From assembly GCF_020073745.1 (NCBI RefSeq), contig NZ_JAIRAU010000027.1, positions 1 to 64,000 of the forward strand: a stretch of 64,000 bases of DNA. The letters are read 5' to 3'. Shown piece after piece: positions 17,940-25,871 of the stretch. A model generated the notes under the pieces. That model was not told the DNA's origin and searched no databases. It saw only the letters and a program-made list of their open reading frames with translations. The position numbers and the translations under genes are program-made. Source of the DNA: Nannocystis pusilla. Its GTDB lineage: Bacteria; Myxococcota_A; Polyangia; Nannocystales; Nannocystaceae. Each line of letters starts with the position of its first letter. Positions within the stretch are counted from its first letter, which is position 1.

Positions 17940-19180
17940 GCCCGGCTCCGGGCCAGGCCGGCGAGGAAGCGGGCGAGGTCGTCGGCCTGCCGGTCGCGGT
18001 CGTGGTGGGCGAGCACGTGGGCGCGGGCCGCCTCGCCCATGCGCCGGCGGCCCTCGGGCCCGAGCTCGATGAACCTGCGCAGCTTGGCGACCGCGTCGGC
18101 CGGATCGCCGGGCGTGAACGCGAGGCCCGCACCTGACCCTTCGACCAGGCGCTGGGCCTCGCCGCGGACGCCGAGGAGGATCGGCTGGCGCATCGCCATG
18201 GCCTCGAAGATCTTCGAGGGCAGGTAGCGGGCGAAGCTCGGCTCGTCGCGCAGCACGACGGCGCTGACGTCCGCGGCGGCGATGAGCCCGGGCACGTCGC
18301 GTCGGGGCACCGGCGGCAGCACGTGGACGCGCGCGCCGACGCCGAGGGCGGCGACCTCGTCGACCAGCGCCTGGTGGCCGACGCCGTGGCCGACGACGAC
18401 GACGTGGAAGCGAGCGCCGGCGCCGGCGAGCGCGGCGGCGCGGGCGAGCAGGCCGACGTCCTGCGGCAGGCCGATCGTGCCGATGTAGAGCAGCAGCAGC
18501 TCGTCGCGCGGGATCGCCAGCTGCTCGCGCAGCGGGGCCGGGATGACGTCGGGGTCGAACAGGGCGGCGTCGATGCCGTTCTTGACCACCGCCACGCGCT
18601 CGCGCGCGACCCCGCGGGCGACGAAGTGGTCGACGAAGCCGTCGGTCACCGAGACGATGCCGGCCGCGCCGCGGTAGAGCGTGCGCTCGACGAGCTCGAG
18701 CGCGCGGACGATCGGGTGGCCGCCCGGCAGCGCGCCGACGGCGACGATGCCCTCGGGCCACAGGTCGCGCACCTCGAGCACGAACGGCACGCGGCGCAGG
18801 CGGGCCAGCGCCAGCCCGGCGACGCCGGTGAGGATCTGCGGCGAGGTCGCCAGCACGAGGTCGACGGCCGGCAGGCGGGCCGCGCCGAGGGCGACCTGAG
18901 CTGTCGGAAGGGACATGTACCCGAGGCCACGTTCGAGCAGGCCCCGGCTGGCGACCGGCAGCGTCGGCACGCGGTGGACGTCGATGCCGTCGACGCGCTC
19001 GCGGCGGTACTCGCCCGCGCGATAGCCGGGGTAGATCTTGCCGTGCGGGTGGTTCGGCTGGCCGGTGACGACGTGGACCTCGTGACCGGCCCGCGCCAGC
19101 GCGCGCGACAGCTCGTGGACGCGCGCGGCCGGGGCGTTGGATTCGGGCGGGAAGTAGTGCGAGAGGTAGGCGAGCCGCAC
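17936..19180 (-). CDS. glycosyltransferase family 4 (WbuB/WcaI-like)
   Basis: The 414-residue product has two Rossmann-like halves. The N-terminal one starts MRLAYLSHYFPPESNAPAAR and contains the GHEVHVVTGQPNHPHGKIYPGY acceptor region; the C-terminal one carries the sugar-nucleotide site (EPSFARYLPSKIFEAMAM). It should transfer a sugar during surface polysaccharide or glycolipid synthesis in the cytoplasm. TAGCAT on the minus strand (19195-19190) ends 9 nt before the GTG. Two 14-bp repeat pairs are in the coding sequence (CCTG/CAGG at 18132/18146; GCTG/CATG at 18900/18914). Confidence 0.92.
   Translation of the reverse strand: MRLAYLSHYFPPESNAPAARVHELSRALARAGHEVHVVTGQPNHPHGKIYPGYRAGEYRRERVDGIDVHRVPTLPVASRGLLERGLGYMSLPTAQVALGAARLPAVDLVLATSPQILTGVAGLALARLRRVPFVLEVRDLWPEGIVAVGALPGGHPIVRALELVERTLYRGAAGIVSVTDGFVDHFVARGVARERVAVVKNGIDAALFDPDVIPAPLREQLAIPRDELLLLYIGTIGLPQDVGLLARAAALAGAGARFHVVVVGHGVGHQALVDEVAALGVGARVHVLPPVPRRDVPGLIAAADVSAVVLRDEPSFARYLPSKIFEAMAMRQPILLGVRGEAQRLVEGSGAGLAFTPGDPADAVAKLRRFIELGPEGRRRMGEAARAHVLAHHDRDRQADDLARFLAGLARSRA
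18900..18931. repeat. 14-bp repeat, three units inside the glycosyltransferase gene
   Basis: GCTG at 18900, CATG at 18914 and CACG at 18928 keep exact 14-bp spacing. They encode the RGLGYMSLPTAQ segment. Confidence 0.65.
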
Positions 19181-19712
19181 CGCCCGGCGATGCTATCAGA
19201 TCGACGCTCGCGCCGCGGGCGACCGGGCTGGACGGGGTGATGCGGCCGCACGACGTGCGGGACGGCGAGCGCGACGACTGTCGGCGCAGCGGGCGGTCAT
19301 GGTGCGCCGCGGCGGGCGAGCGGGTGCGAGGCCGACGATCCGTGGGCACGACGTGGCAGAGGCCGGGTCGTCGACCGGCCTGGCCCGAGGGACAGCTTCG
19401 TCGGAGCGGTCTTGCTGATCGGGACATGGCCTGTTGGCTGCGTGAAAACGCGCGTCGGGAGCGAACGGCGGTCGCCATCACGGTTGGCATTGGGGTGGCG
19501 GTCTGGCTGCATCACCGGCTCTTGTGCGACCAGACCGGCGACTGTGCGTGGGGTGGGGGCTGCAGGCTTCGCTCGGCAACCAAGTTGCCATGGCAACCGG
19601 GTTGGCCAATCGAGTTGACCGACGTGACCGTGCTCGACGGCGATTTTCTTCAAGGAGATCAACGCGGCTATCCGCTTGCAACCGGGGGGAACCGACCACG
19701 GAGCGAAGCATC
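19181..19712. other. intergenic region between divergent genes
   Basis: This 530-bp region holds the -10 element of the left gene (19190-19195) and, near the right gene, a perfect 14-bp palindrome GTTGCCATGGCAAC at 19584-19597. The palindrome is a possible operator of the vWA lipoprotein gene. No convincing gene lies here. Confidence 0.45.
19584..19597. promoter_or_regulatory. perfect 14-bp palindrome, possible operator
   Basis: GTTGCCATGGCAAC is self-complementary over its full length and sits about 115 bp upstream of the vWA lipoprotein start. It does not fit the 14-bp repeat family (no TCC/GGA arms). A dimeric regulator could bind it. Confidence 0.35.
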
Positions 19713-21362
19713 ATGAAGTCCCCCGCAGCCGTATTGCCCTTCCTCTCTATCGCCCTCACCGCCTGTCTCGAGCACCCGATCACGCAGGTCGAGCTGTGCA
19801 AGCTCGAGAACCCCGACGTGCCGATCCGGCTCGACGTGGGCGGCGACGTCGACATCCTGTTCGTCATCGACAACTCGGGCTCGATGGCCGAGGAGCAGGC
19901 CCGGCTGGCGCGCAACTTCGAGGCGTTCGCGCGCCGGCTCGACGAGATGGGCGCGCACTACCGGATCGGCGTGACCACCACCGACAGCGGCAACCCGCGC
20001 TGCGACGCAAGCATGACCACGCCCGAGGGCGGCGACCTGGTGCTGCGCAGCTGCCTCGACCGGCTCGACGAGGGCGCGTTCAAGTTCAACGACATCGACG
20101 CCGCGTTCGCCTGCACCGACGTGTGCGGCCTGGCGAGCGCTGACCTGGCGATCGTGCCGACGAGCACCGACCTCGATCCGGAGCGGCGGGCGCGGCCGTG
20201 GATCGAGAGCATCGACGGCATCACCAACCTGCCCCCGGACGTGGCGGTCGCCGACGCGTTCGCCTGCTTCGGACCGCAGGGCATCAATGGCTGCGGCCAC
20301 GAGCAGCCGCTCGAGTCGATGTACCTGGCGCTGAAGAAGGCGCTCTCGCCGAAGGAGGGCCACTACGGGTTCATGCGCGAGGACGCGTTGCTGTCGGTGG
20401 TGCTGGTCACCGACGAGGCCGACTGCTCGTTCGAGCCTGCCTTCAAGGACATCTTCATGACCGACAAGACGTTCTGGGAGGACCTGGACAGCCCGGCGCC
20501 GACCAGCGCGGCCTGCTGGAACGCGGGCGTGGCCTGCAGCGGCCCCGGCCCGGTCTACGCCGCCTGCGAGCCCGAGAACTTCTCGATCGACGGCGAGCCC
20601 GGGGCGGCCGACGGCGAGGCGGTGCTGCGGCCGATCTCGCGCTACGTCGACCTCCTGAGCGAGATCCGCGCCGACAAGCAGCGCATCGATGCGACCCGCG
20701 AGGTGCTGGTGTCGCTGATCGCGGGCGTGCCGGCGGGCTACGAGGACGGCTCCGCCGAGATCCCGTACGCCGAGGCGGAGCCGGGCTCGGAGCAGGACCT
20801 GAACTTCGGCATCGCCCCGGGCTGCGTCAACAACAGCGACGGCAGCGGCAGCACCGCGGTCCCGCCGGTGCGCGAGCGGGCGGTCGCGGAGGCGTTCGCC
20901 GGCGACCGGCGCAACCTCTACTCGATCTGCCAGGACGACTACACCTCGGCGCTCGAGGGCATCGCCCGCCAGATCGAGCTGGCGATCGCGCCGGTGTGCG
21001 GCTCGACGATGGTGGCCGACCGCGACCTCGAGACGGAGGAGCTCGAGGCCGACTGCAAGGTCCAGCAGGTCGTCGACGGCGAGGCCTCGAACGTGCCGGC
21101 GTGCGAGCCGGTCGGCGAGGACGAGTGGGCTGTCCCCGCGGGCAGCTCGGTGTGCGCGGTCATCCTCACCGATCCGAGCGGGCTGACGCCGAGCAAGCGC
21201 GACGACATGACCATCGTGAGCGACCCGGAGTCCGGGGTCGCGGTGCCGTGCGCCGACCGGGGGACCAACGTCGAGTTCAAGCTGCACCGCCAGGGCCCGC
21301 GAGTCCGCGGGGCCACGTACACGGCGACGTGCCTGAGCCAGGAGGCGGAGGCGTGCCGGTGA
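19713..21362 (+). CDS. secreted lipoprotein with vWA domain
   Basis: The 549-residue product has a lipoprotein signal (SIALTAC|LE near residue 18) and a von Willebrand A-type domain with the MIDAS motif in ILFVIDNSGSMAEEQ, preceded by LDVGGDV. Many Cys pairs follow, consistent with a periplasmic or surface location. It is one of several vWA lipoproteins here (others at 39834 and 59505) and differs from them in lacking the Thr-rich linker. Partner and ligand are unknown. GGAG 12 nt upstream supports the ATG at 19713. Confidence 0.86.
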   Translation: MKSPAAVLPFLSIALTACLEHPITQVELCKLENPDVPIRLDVGGDVDILFVIDNSGSMAEEQARLARNFEAFARRLDEMGAHYRIGVTTTDSGNPRCDASMTTPEGGDLVLRSCLDRLDEGAFKFNDIDAAFACTDVCGLASADLAIVPTSTDLDPERRARPWIESIDGITNLPPDVAVADAFACFGPQGINGCGHEQPLESMYLALKKALSPKEGHYGFMREDALLSVVLVTDEADCSFEPAFKDIFMTDKTFWEDLDSPAPTSAACWNAGVACSGPGPVYAACEPENFSIDGEPGAADGEAVLRPISRYVDLLSEIRADKQRIDATREVLVSLIAGVPAGYEDGSAEIPYAEAEPGSEQDLNFGIAPGCVNNSDGSGSTAVPPVRERAVAEAFAGDRRNLYSICQDDYTSALEGIARQIELAIAPVCGSTMVADRDLETEELEADCKVQQVVDGEASNVPACEPVGEDEWAVPAGSSVCAVILTDPSGLTPSKRDDMTIVSDPESGVAVPCADRGTNVEFKLHRQGPRVRGATYTATCLSQEAEACR

Positions 21363-21550
21363 GCGTCGACGTCTGCGCGCCGAGGTCGCGAGACTCGGGC
21401 GCGAGCGGCGAGCCGGCGGTGCCGGCCGGGATCGGGGACGCAGGCGTCGGGACCGGGCGAGGCGCTGCGTGACTTGCCGCGGTCGCGGGCGGCGGAGCGA
21501 CCGAGCGGCCCGCGTGACCGGGCGGACGCCGCGGGGTATCGTCGGCGGGC

Positions 21551-22423
21551 GTGACGTACTCCGAGCGCCCGTGGACCGAGCGCGCGAGCGGGGCCCCGGG
21601 CGGCGCCAGGCCGGGCCGTGCGGGCCAGCTGGTGCTCGGGCTGCGGGCGCTGCGGGCCGGGCAGTGGGCCCACTTCGTGCCGCTGCCGCTGGCCGGAGCG
21701 CCGCTTCAGGACATGTTGTCGGGGACATGCCCGATCGGACCTGTCCTCTGGGCTTGTCTGGCCGGCGCGCTGTGCCTGGCCTGCGCCTACGGGCTCAACG
21801 CGCACGCCGACCGGGCCAGCGACGGGCGCGGCAAGAACCCGCTCGCCGGCGCGGCGGTGGGGCCTGCGGCGCTGGTGCCTGCGATCGCCTGCGGGCTGCT
21901 GGCGGCGGTCGCGGCGGCCCGCAGCGGCGGGCTCGGGCCGGCGGCGCTGAGCCTGGCGGCGGGGGGGTTCTATAGCGCGGGTCCGCGGCTCAAGCGCTGG
22001 CCGGGGGTCGGGACGCTGGCGAACGTCGCCATCTTCGCGCCGCTGCTGGCGCTGGTCGGCGCGCCGCGAACGCCTGGCTTTTGGGGCATGTCGGCCGTGT
22101 TCGCGGGGCTGCTGCTGCAGAACCAGCTGGTCCACGAGCGCGCCGACGAGGCCGAGGATCGCCGCGCGGCTTCTTACACGACGGCGCAGTGGCTCGGGCG
22201 CGCGGGCGTGGCCGCCGCGGGCCGCGGGCTGGCGCTGGCGGGCTCGCTGGCGGCCGCGCTGTTGCTCGGGCCGTGGGCGGCCCTGTGCGGGGCGGCGGGC
22301 CTGGTCGTCGGGGCCGGGCAGATCGGGCGGGCGGACGCCGCCGCGGCCCGCCGCCGCCACCGGACGCTGGCGCTGGTCACCGGCGCGGCGATCTACGCGC
22401 TGACGCCGGGAGGGGCAGGGTGA
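21551..22423 (+). CDS. UbiA-family prenyltransferase
   Basis: The 290-residue product has about eight membrane helices and the two Asp-rich motifs of the family in variant form: NAHADRASDGRGKNP (near residue 83) and QNQLVHERADEAED (near residue 196). It should attach a polyprenyl chain to a lipid or aromatic acceptor in the membrane. The loop between helices 1 and 2 (APLQDMLSGTCPIGP) is encoded by three 14-bp repeat units at 21712-21743, apparently an in-frame insertion. TATCGT (21537-21542) ends 8 nt before the GTG start. A radical SAM gene follows 111 bp downstream. Confidence 0.85.
   Translation: MTYSERPWTERASGAPGGARPGRAGQLVLGLRALRAGQWAHFVPLPLAGAPLQDMLSGTCPIGPVLWACLAGALCLACAYGLNAHADRASDGRGKNPLAGAAVGPAALVPAIACGLLAAVAAARSGGLGPAALSLAAGGFYSAGPRLKRWPGVGTLANVAIFAPLLALVGAPRTPGFWGMSAVFAGLLLQNQLVHERADEAEDRRAASYTTAQWLGRAGVAAAGRGLALAGSLAAALLLGPWAALCGAAGLVVGAGQIGRADAAAARRRHRTLALVTGAAIYALTPGGAG
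21712..21743. repeat. 14-bp repeat, three units inside the UbiA-family gene
   Basis: CATG at 21712, CATG at 21726 and CCTG at 21740 are exactly 14 bp apart. They encode a hydrophilic loop that homologous prenyltransferases are not expected to have. Confidence 0.75.
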
Positions 22424-22426
22424 GGA

Positions 22427-22515
22427 CATGTCCTTGAGAGCATGGCGGGAGGCGCAGGGTCGGATCTGCGGAGCGAGCGGCGACATGTCCTCGAGGGCAT
22501 GGCGGAGCGGACATG
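22427..22515. repeat. 14-bp palindromic repeat array, six units
   Basis: Units begin at 22427, 22441, 22455 (CAGG) and, after a 1-bp phase shift and one lost unit, at 22484, 22498 and 22512. The array fills the gap between the UbiA-family gene and the radical SAM gene, so it would lie in their shared transcript just before the second gene's ribosome binding site. Confidence 0.87.
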
Positions 22516-22534
22516 TGCGCGCGGGAGGGGCGGG

Positions 22535-23554
22535 GTGACGGCGTTGGCGAAGGCGCGCGACCTGGTGCGACTGGGGGCGGCGCGGGCGGTCGGGCGGGCG
22601 CTGCCGTTCAGCGTCACGTTCATCCTCACGCACCGGTGCAACTTCCGCTGCGAGTACTGCGAGATCCCCGAGCGGGCGGCGGAGGAGATGAGCGACGCCG
22701 AGTTCTGCGCCGCCATCGACGAGCTGCGGGCGGCCGGGATGGCGCGGGCCAGCTTCTCGGGCGGCGAGGCGCTGCTCCGCCGCGACGCGCCGAGGATCGT
22801 CGGCCACGCCAAGCGGGCCGGCTGCTTCACCTCGATGAACACCAACGGCTGGCGTACGGGCAATGTCCTGAAGGACATGGCGGGGCTGCTCGACATGGTG
22901 GTGCTGTCGCTCGACGGGCCGGAGCCGGTGCACGACCTGGTGCGCCGGCGCTCTGGCTCGTACGCGCGGGTGATCGCGGCGATCGAGCAGGCGCGCGGGC
23001 TGGGGATGTCGGTGGCGACGATCACGGTGGTCGGGCCGTGGAACCTCGAGCGGATCGAGGAGGTCGCGGAGCTGGCGGGGTCGCTCGGGGTGTGGGCGTA
23101 CTTCCAGCCGGCCCACGAGGAGTGCTTCGACGCGGAGGCCGGGCTGCACCCGGCCCTGACGCCGACGGTGCTGGCCGAGGTGGCCGACCGGCTCGAGCGC
23201 CTGCGCGCGCGCGGGCTGCCGATCGGGGCGTCACCTGGCTTTTTGCGCAGGTTGCGACGGGCGCCGCGCTTCCACGACTGCGCGGACTGCCACGCCGGGC
23301 GCTACTTCGCCACGGTGATGCCGGAGGGCTGGGTGGTGCCGTGTCACCTGACCTCGGGGGCAGGTCCGTACCTGAACGGGCGCGAGGTCGGGTTCGCCCG
23401 CGCGTTCTTCGAGATGCCGCACCCGCGCGCGGGCGACGGCTGCGCGATCAGCCCGTACGTCGAGACGGACCTGATCTTCCGCCTCGATCCGCGGGCGATC
23501 GCGGCGGCGCTGCGCCGGGGAGGCGGGACGCCGGGGCGCTCGGCCGGCGGCTGA
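22535..23554 (+). CDS. radical SAM enzyme with SPASM/twitch-like C terminus
   Basis: The 339-residue product binds a 4Fe-4S cluster through C35xxxC39xxC42 (HRCNFRCEYC) and has SFSGGEALLR, as in S-adenosylmethionine radical enzymes. A C-terminal CADCHAGRYFATVMPEGWVVPC segment resembles the auxiliary cluster region of SPASM/twitch proteins. It may modify a peptide or a small aromatic substrate; pairing with a UbiA-like gene suggests a lipid or quinone-like product. GTG at 22535, preceded by GGGAGGGG, is preferred over the longer frame from 22442, whose extra 31 codons consist of repeat sequence. Further repeat pairs lie at 22862/22876, 23234/23248 and 23347/23361. Confidence 0.87.
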   Translation: MTALAKARDLVRLGAARAVGRALPFSVTFILTHRCNFRCEYCEIPERAAEEMSDAEFCAAIDELRAAGMARASFSGGEALLRRDAPRIVGHAKRAGCFTSMNTNGWRTGNVLKDMAGLLDMVVLSLDGPEPVHDLVRRRSGSYARVIAAIEQARGLGMSVATITVVGPWNLERIEEVAELAGSLGVWAYFQPAHEECFDAEAGLHPALTPTVLAEVADRLERLRARGLPIGASPGFLRRLRRAPRFHDCADCHAGRYFATVMPEGWVVPCHLTSGAGPYLNGREVGFARAFFEMPHPRAGDGCAISPYVETDLIFRLDPRAIAAALRRGGGTPGRSAGG

Positions 23555-23600
23555 GCGGGTCAGAGCTGCGCGCGGATCCTGCGAGCGCGGTCAGTGTGGA

Positions 23601-23618
23601 GATGTCCCGGGGGACATG
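23601..23618. repeat. 14-bp palindromic repeat, one pair
   Basis: GATGTCCCGGGGGACATG between the convergent radical SAM and GspG-like genes makes a strong hairpin that could serve as a bidirectional 3'-end structure. Confidence 0.75.
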
Positions 23619-23655
23619 TGATTGCATTCGCCGGACTCGGGCGAGGCCGAAAATG

Positions 23656-24141
23656 TCACTCGTCGTGGCCGGTCTCGTCGAGGTCGAACTCGGGGGGGCG
23701 TTCGACCTCGTGGCGCTCGCGGATCCGGCCGTCGCGGTCGAGCCGCGCGTACACGTCGTCGTCGGTGTGGAGGAGCCCGTCGAAGCCGCGAGAGCGCACC
23801 TCGACCCGCCACGGTCCGTCGAGGCGCGTGAACACCAGCGGGCGGTCCCAGCCGTCGAGGCTCGCCAGGCGGGAGTGCGTCGGATCGACGCTCGCCAGCC
23901 GCAAGGTGGGGAGCGGGCTGGCGAGGACGGTGTCGATGGTGCCGGGACGCTCGGACTCGAGGCGCTGTAGACGCTCGGCGACGTCGACCACGACGTCCTG
24001 GGTCGCCGACAAGTTGCTGGGGCCGAGGCAGCCGGAGGTCGTCACGGCGTGCCAGCCGGCCGAGGCGAGCGCGAGCAGGAAGACCAACAGGCTGAGGCCG
24101 TCGAGGACGGGGCGGACGAGGCGGGGGAGCACCGGAGACAC
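23656..24141 (-). CDS. type II secretion pseudopilin GspG-like protein
   Basis: The 161-residue product has one N-terminal hydrophobic helix (LDGLSLLVFLLALASAGW) and a C-terminal segment, LDGWDRPLVFTRLDGPWR then SRGFDGLLHTDDDVYA, that matches the closing part of GspG major pseudopilins (the D-W-G-x-P and G-x-D-G-x-x-x-T-D-D-D motifs). It lacks a clear prepilin peptidase site, and no other secretion genes are nearby, so it is probably an isolated GspG-fold membrane protein. The GTG at 24141 is a best guess; the frame stays open to 24267. Confidence 0.6.
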   Translation of the reverse strand: MSPVLPRLVRPVLDGLSLLVFLLALASAGWHAVTTSGCLGPSNLSATQDVVVDVAERLQRLESERPGTIDTVLASPLPTLRLASVDPTHSRLASLDGWDRPLVFTRLDGPWRVEVRSRGFDGLLHTDDDVYARLDRDGRIRERHEVERPPEFDLDETGHDE

Positions 24142-24392
24142 GTGCGCCAGGTCGTTGCAGCAGGCGTGCCAGCGAGAAAGCGTGGCAGATGGGCGCGCGC
24201 CGGGCCCGGCTGAGACAATTTGGCGCGCGGGCGGGCGAGCACGCGACGGCGCTGTCACAGGTCGCAAGCGACGGGCGTCACGGACCTGTCGCGCCGATGA
24301 CCTCAGTGTCGCCGCGCGGCGCCATAGAAGGTCGGCGGCGTAGCGAGCGCGTCGGCGTCCGTGTCAGGTCGCGACTGGTCGGCGCTCGCGGC

Positions 24393-25799
24393 TCACTCGT
24401 AGGCGGCGCGGGCGGCGGCGAAGACGAAGCGGGCGCCTGACTTTTCGGACAGGCTCCAGATCCGCTCGCCGTCGAGCATCACGGCCTCGGGGGTGTCGAT
24501 CCAGCCGTGGGCGACGGCGGGGCCGGCGGAGGGCACGACGTAGAGCGCGCCGAGATCGCCGGGCGGGGAGGAGCTCGACAGGTAGTAGGTGCCCTGGCGA
24601 CGGGCGGCGCCCTGGATCTCGCTCTGGCCGGTGTAGGCGGCCGAGTTGGCCCAGGTGATGCCGTAGGGCAGGCGACCGGTCGCGGGGTCGAGCGGCCAGG
24701 AGAAGACACGGCCGGCGGTGGCGTCGTCGTACTCGGCGACGACGAGCTCGGGCGGGCTCACGCTGCGGTCGAGGGCGAGGGTCGAAAAGCGCGGGGCGCA
24801 GGCGGAGGCGTGCTTGTAGGCGCCGATCTGCATGGCCGCGTAGGAGTAGAGACCGCCGTACCAGACGTGGGCATCGGCGTCGTAGCCGATCTGATCCTTG
24901 GCGGCGTTGACGTCGAGCAGGCGCGACAGGTCGAACACGCGCAGGCCCTGGTTCGGATCGGTGACGTAGAGCAGGTCGCCGTACCAGGCGACGCCGCCGG
25001 GGCGGATCGGGATCGGCTGGAAGTCGACCGGATCGCCGTCCACGGGCTCGACGAGGAGGATGTGGCGCAGGCGGAATTCGGGGGCGTCGGTGACGTCGAT
25101 CAGGCTGACGCGCGTGCCCTTGTCGACCGGGAACTGGGCCAGCTCCTTGTCGAACCACCAGCTGACGAGCAGGGCCTGGCGACCGTCGAGGACGCCGTCG
25201 TCGAAGCCGTCTGCAGTGCCGGTGACGCCCTGCGGGAGCCACCAGTACTTGTCGAAGTCGTCGTCGTCCCAGCGGAACGCGAGCTCGAGCGACTCGACGT
25301 CGCCGGGGACGGTGGGCGCGGCGAGGGCAGTGTTGTCGAGATCGGTCAGGACGTCGGCGATGGAGACCGTCGGCAGCGCCTCGGCGAGGGCGTCGGCCAG
25401 CGGCGCGAGGTTGTCCCACTCGGGGGCGCGCGCGAGCGGGAAGTTGCAGCGATCGATCTCCTCGAGCCCGCCGCCGGGCATGCCCGTCGGGCCCGCGGGG
25501 CACTCGGGGTTGGCGGCCTGACAGGGGTCGTCGTTCGGCTCGCCGGTGGTGTCGGTGTCGCCGGTGGTGTCGGTGTCGCCGGTGGTCGTGGTCGGGTCGA
25601 CGGGCTCGGTGGTGCCGGTGGTCGTGGAGGTGGTGGGCACCTCGGTGGTCGGCTCGGCGGTGGTCGGCGTGACCGTGGTGGTGCCGCTCGTGGAGGTGGT
25701 GGTGCTGTCGTCGCCGGTGGCGGTCGCGGTGAGCTGCGGAGGATCGTCGGAGAAGCAGGCGGCGCTCGTGAGGGCCAGGAGCAGCAGGCGGCGGGACAT
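24393..25799 (-). CDS. lipoprotein with Thr-rich linker, beta-propeller-like body
   Basis: The 468-residue product has a lipobox (LTSAAC|FS), a 65-residue linker rich in Thr/Ser/Gly with TTT and DTDTTG repeats, and a large body with recurrent short beta segments (RVSLIDVTDAPEF, LLYVTDPNQGLRVFDL, ALYVVPSAGPAVAHGW) typical of LVIVD-like or other beta-propeller repeats. It is presumably surface-exposed. No catalytic motif is visible. Minus-strand TAATGC (25813-25808) ends 8 nt before the ATG at 25799. A repeat pair CCTG/CAGG at 24436/24450 is inside the 3' end. Confidence 0.8.
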   Translation of the reverse strand: MSRRLLLLALTSAACFSDDPPQLTATATGDDSTTTSTSGTTTVTPTTAEPTTEVPTTSTTTGTTEPVDPTTTTGDTDTTGDTDTTGEPNDDPCQAANPECPAGPTGMPGGGLEEIDRCNFPLARAPEWDNLAPLADALAEALPTVSIADVLTDLDNTALAAPTVPGDVESLELAFRWDDDDFDKYWWLPQGVTGTADGFDDGVLDGRQALLVSWWFDKELAQFPVDKGTRVSLIDVTDAPEFRLRHILLVEPVDGDPVDFQPIPIRPGGVAWYGDLLYVTDPNQGLRVFDLSRLLDVNAAKDQIGYDADAHVWYGGLYSYAAMQIGAYKHASACAPRFSTLALDRSVSPPELVVAEYDDATAGRVFSWPLDPATGRLPYGITWANSAAYTGQSEIQGAARRQGTYYLSSSSPPGDLGALYVVPSAGPAVAHGWIDTPEAVMLDGERIWSLSEKSGARFVFAAARAAYE

Positions 25800-25871
25800 C
25801 CCGCAAAGCATTAGCACCGCGATTCGGACTGCGCACCGGGCGAGGCGCAGGGGCGCGAGATGCGGGATCGC

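Noticed and set aside
22442..22534. An upstream ATG start for the radical SAM protein
   Set aside because: The 31 extra codons are encoded by repeat sequence, and a GTG at 22535 has a proper GGGAGGGG ribosome binding site.
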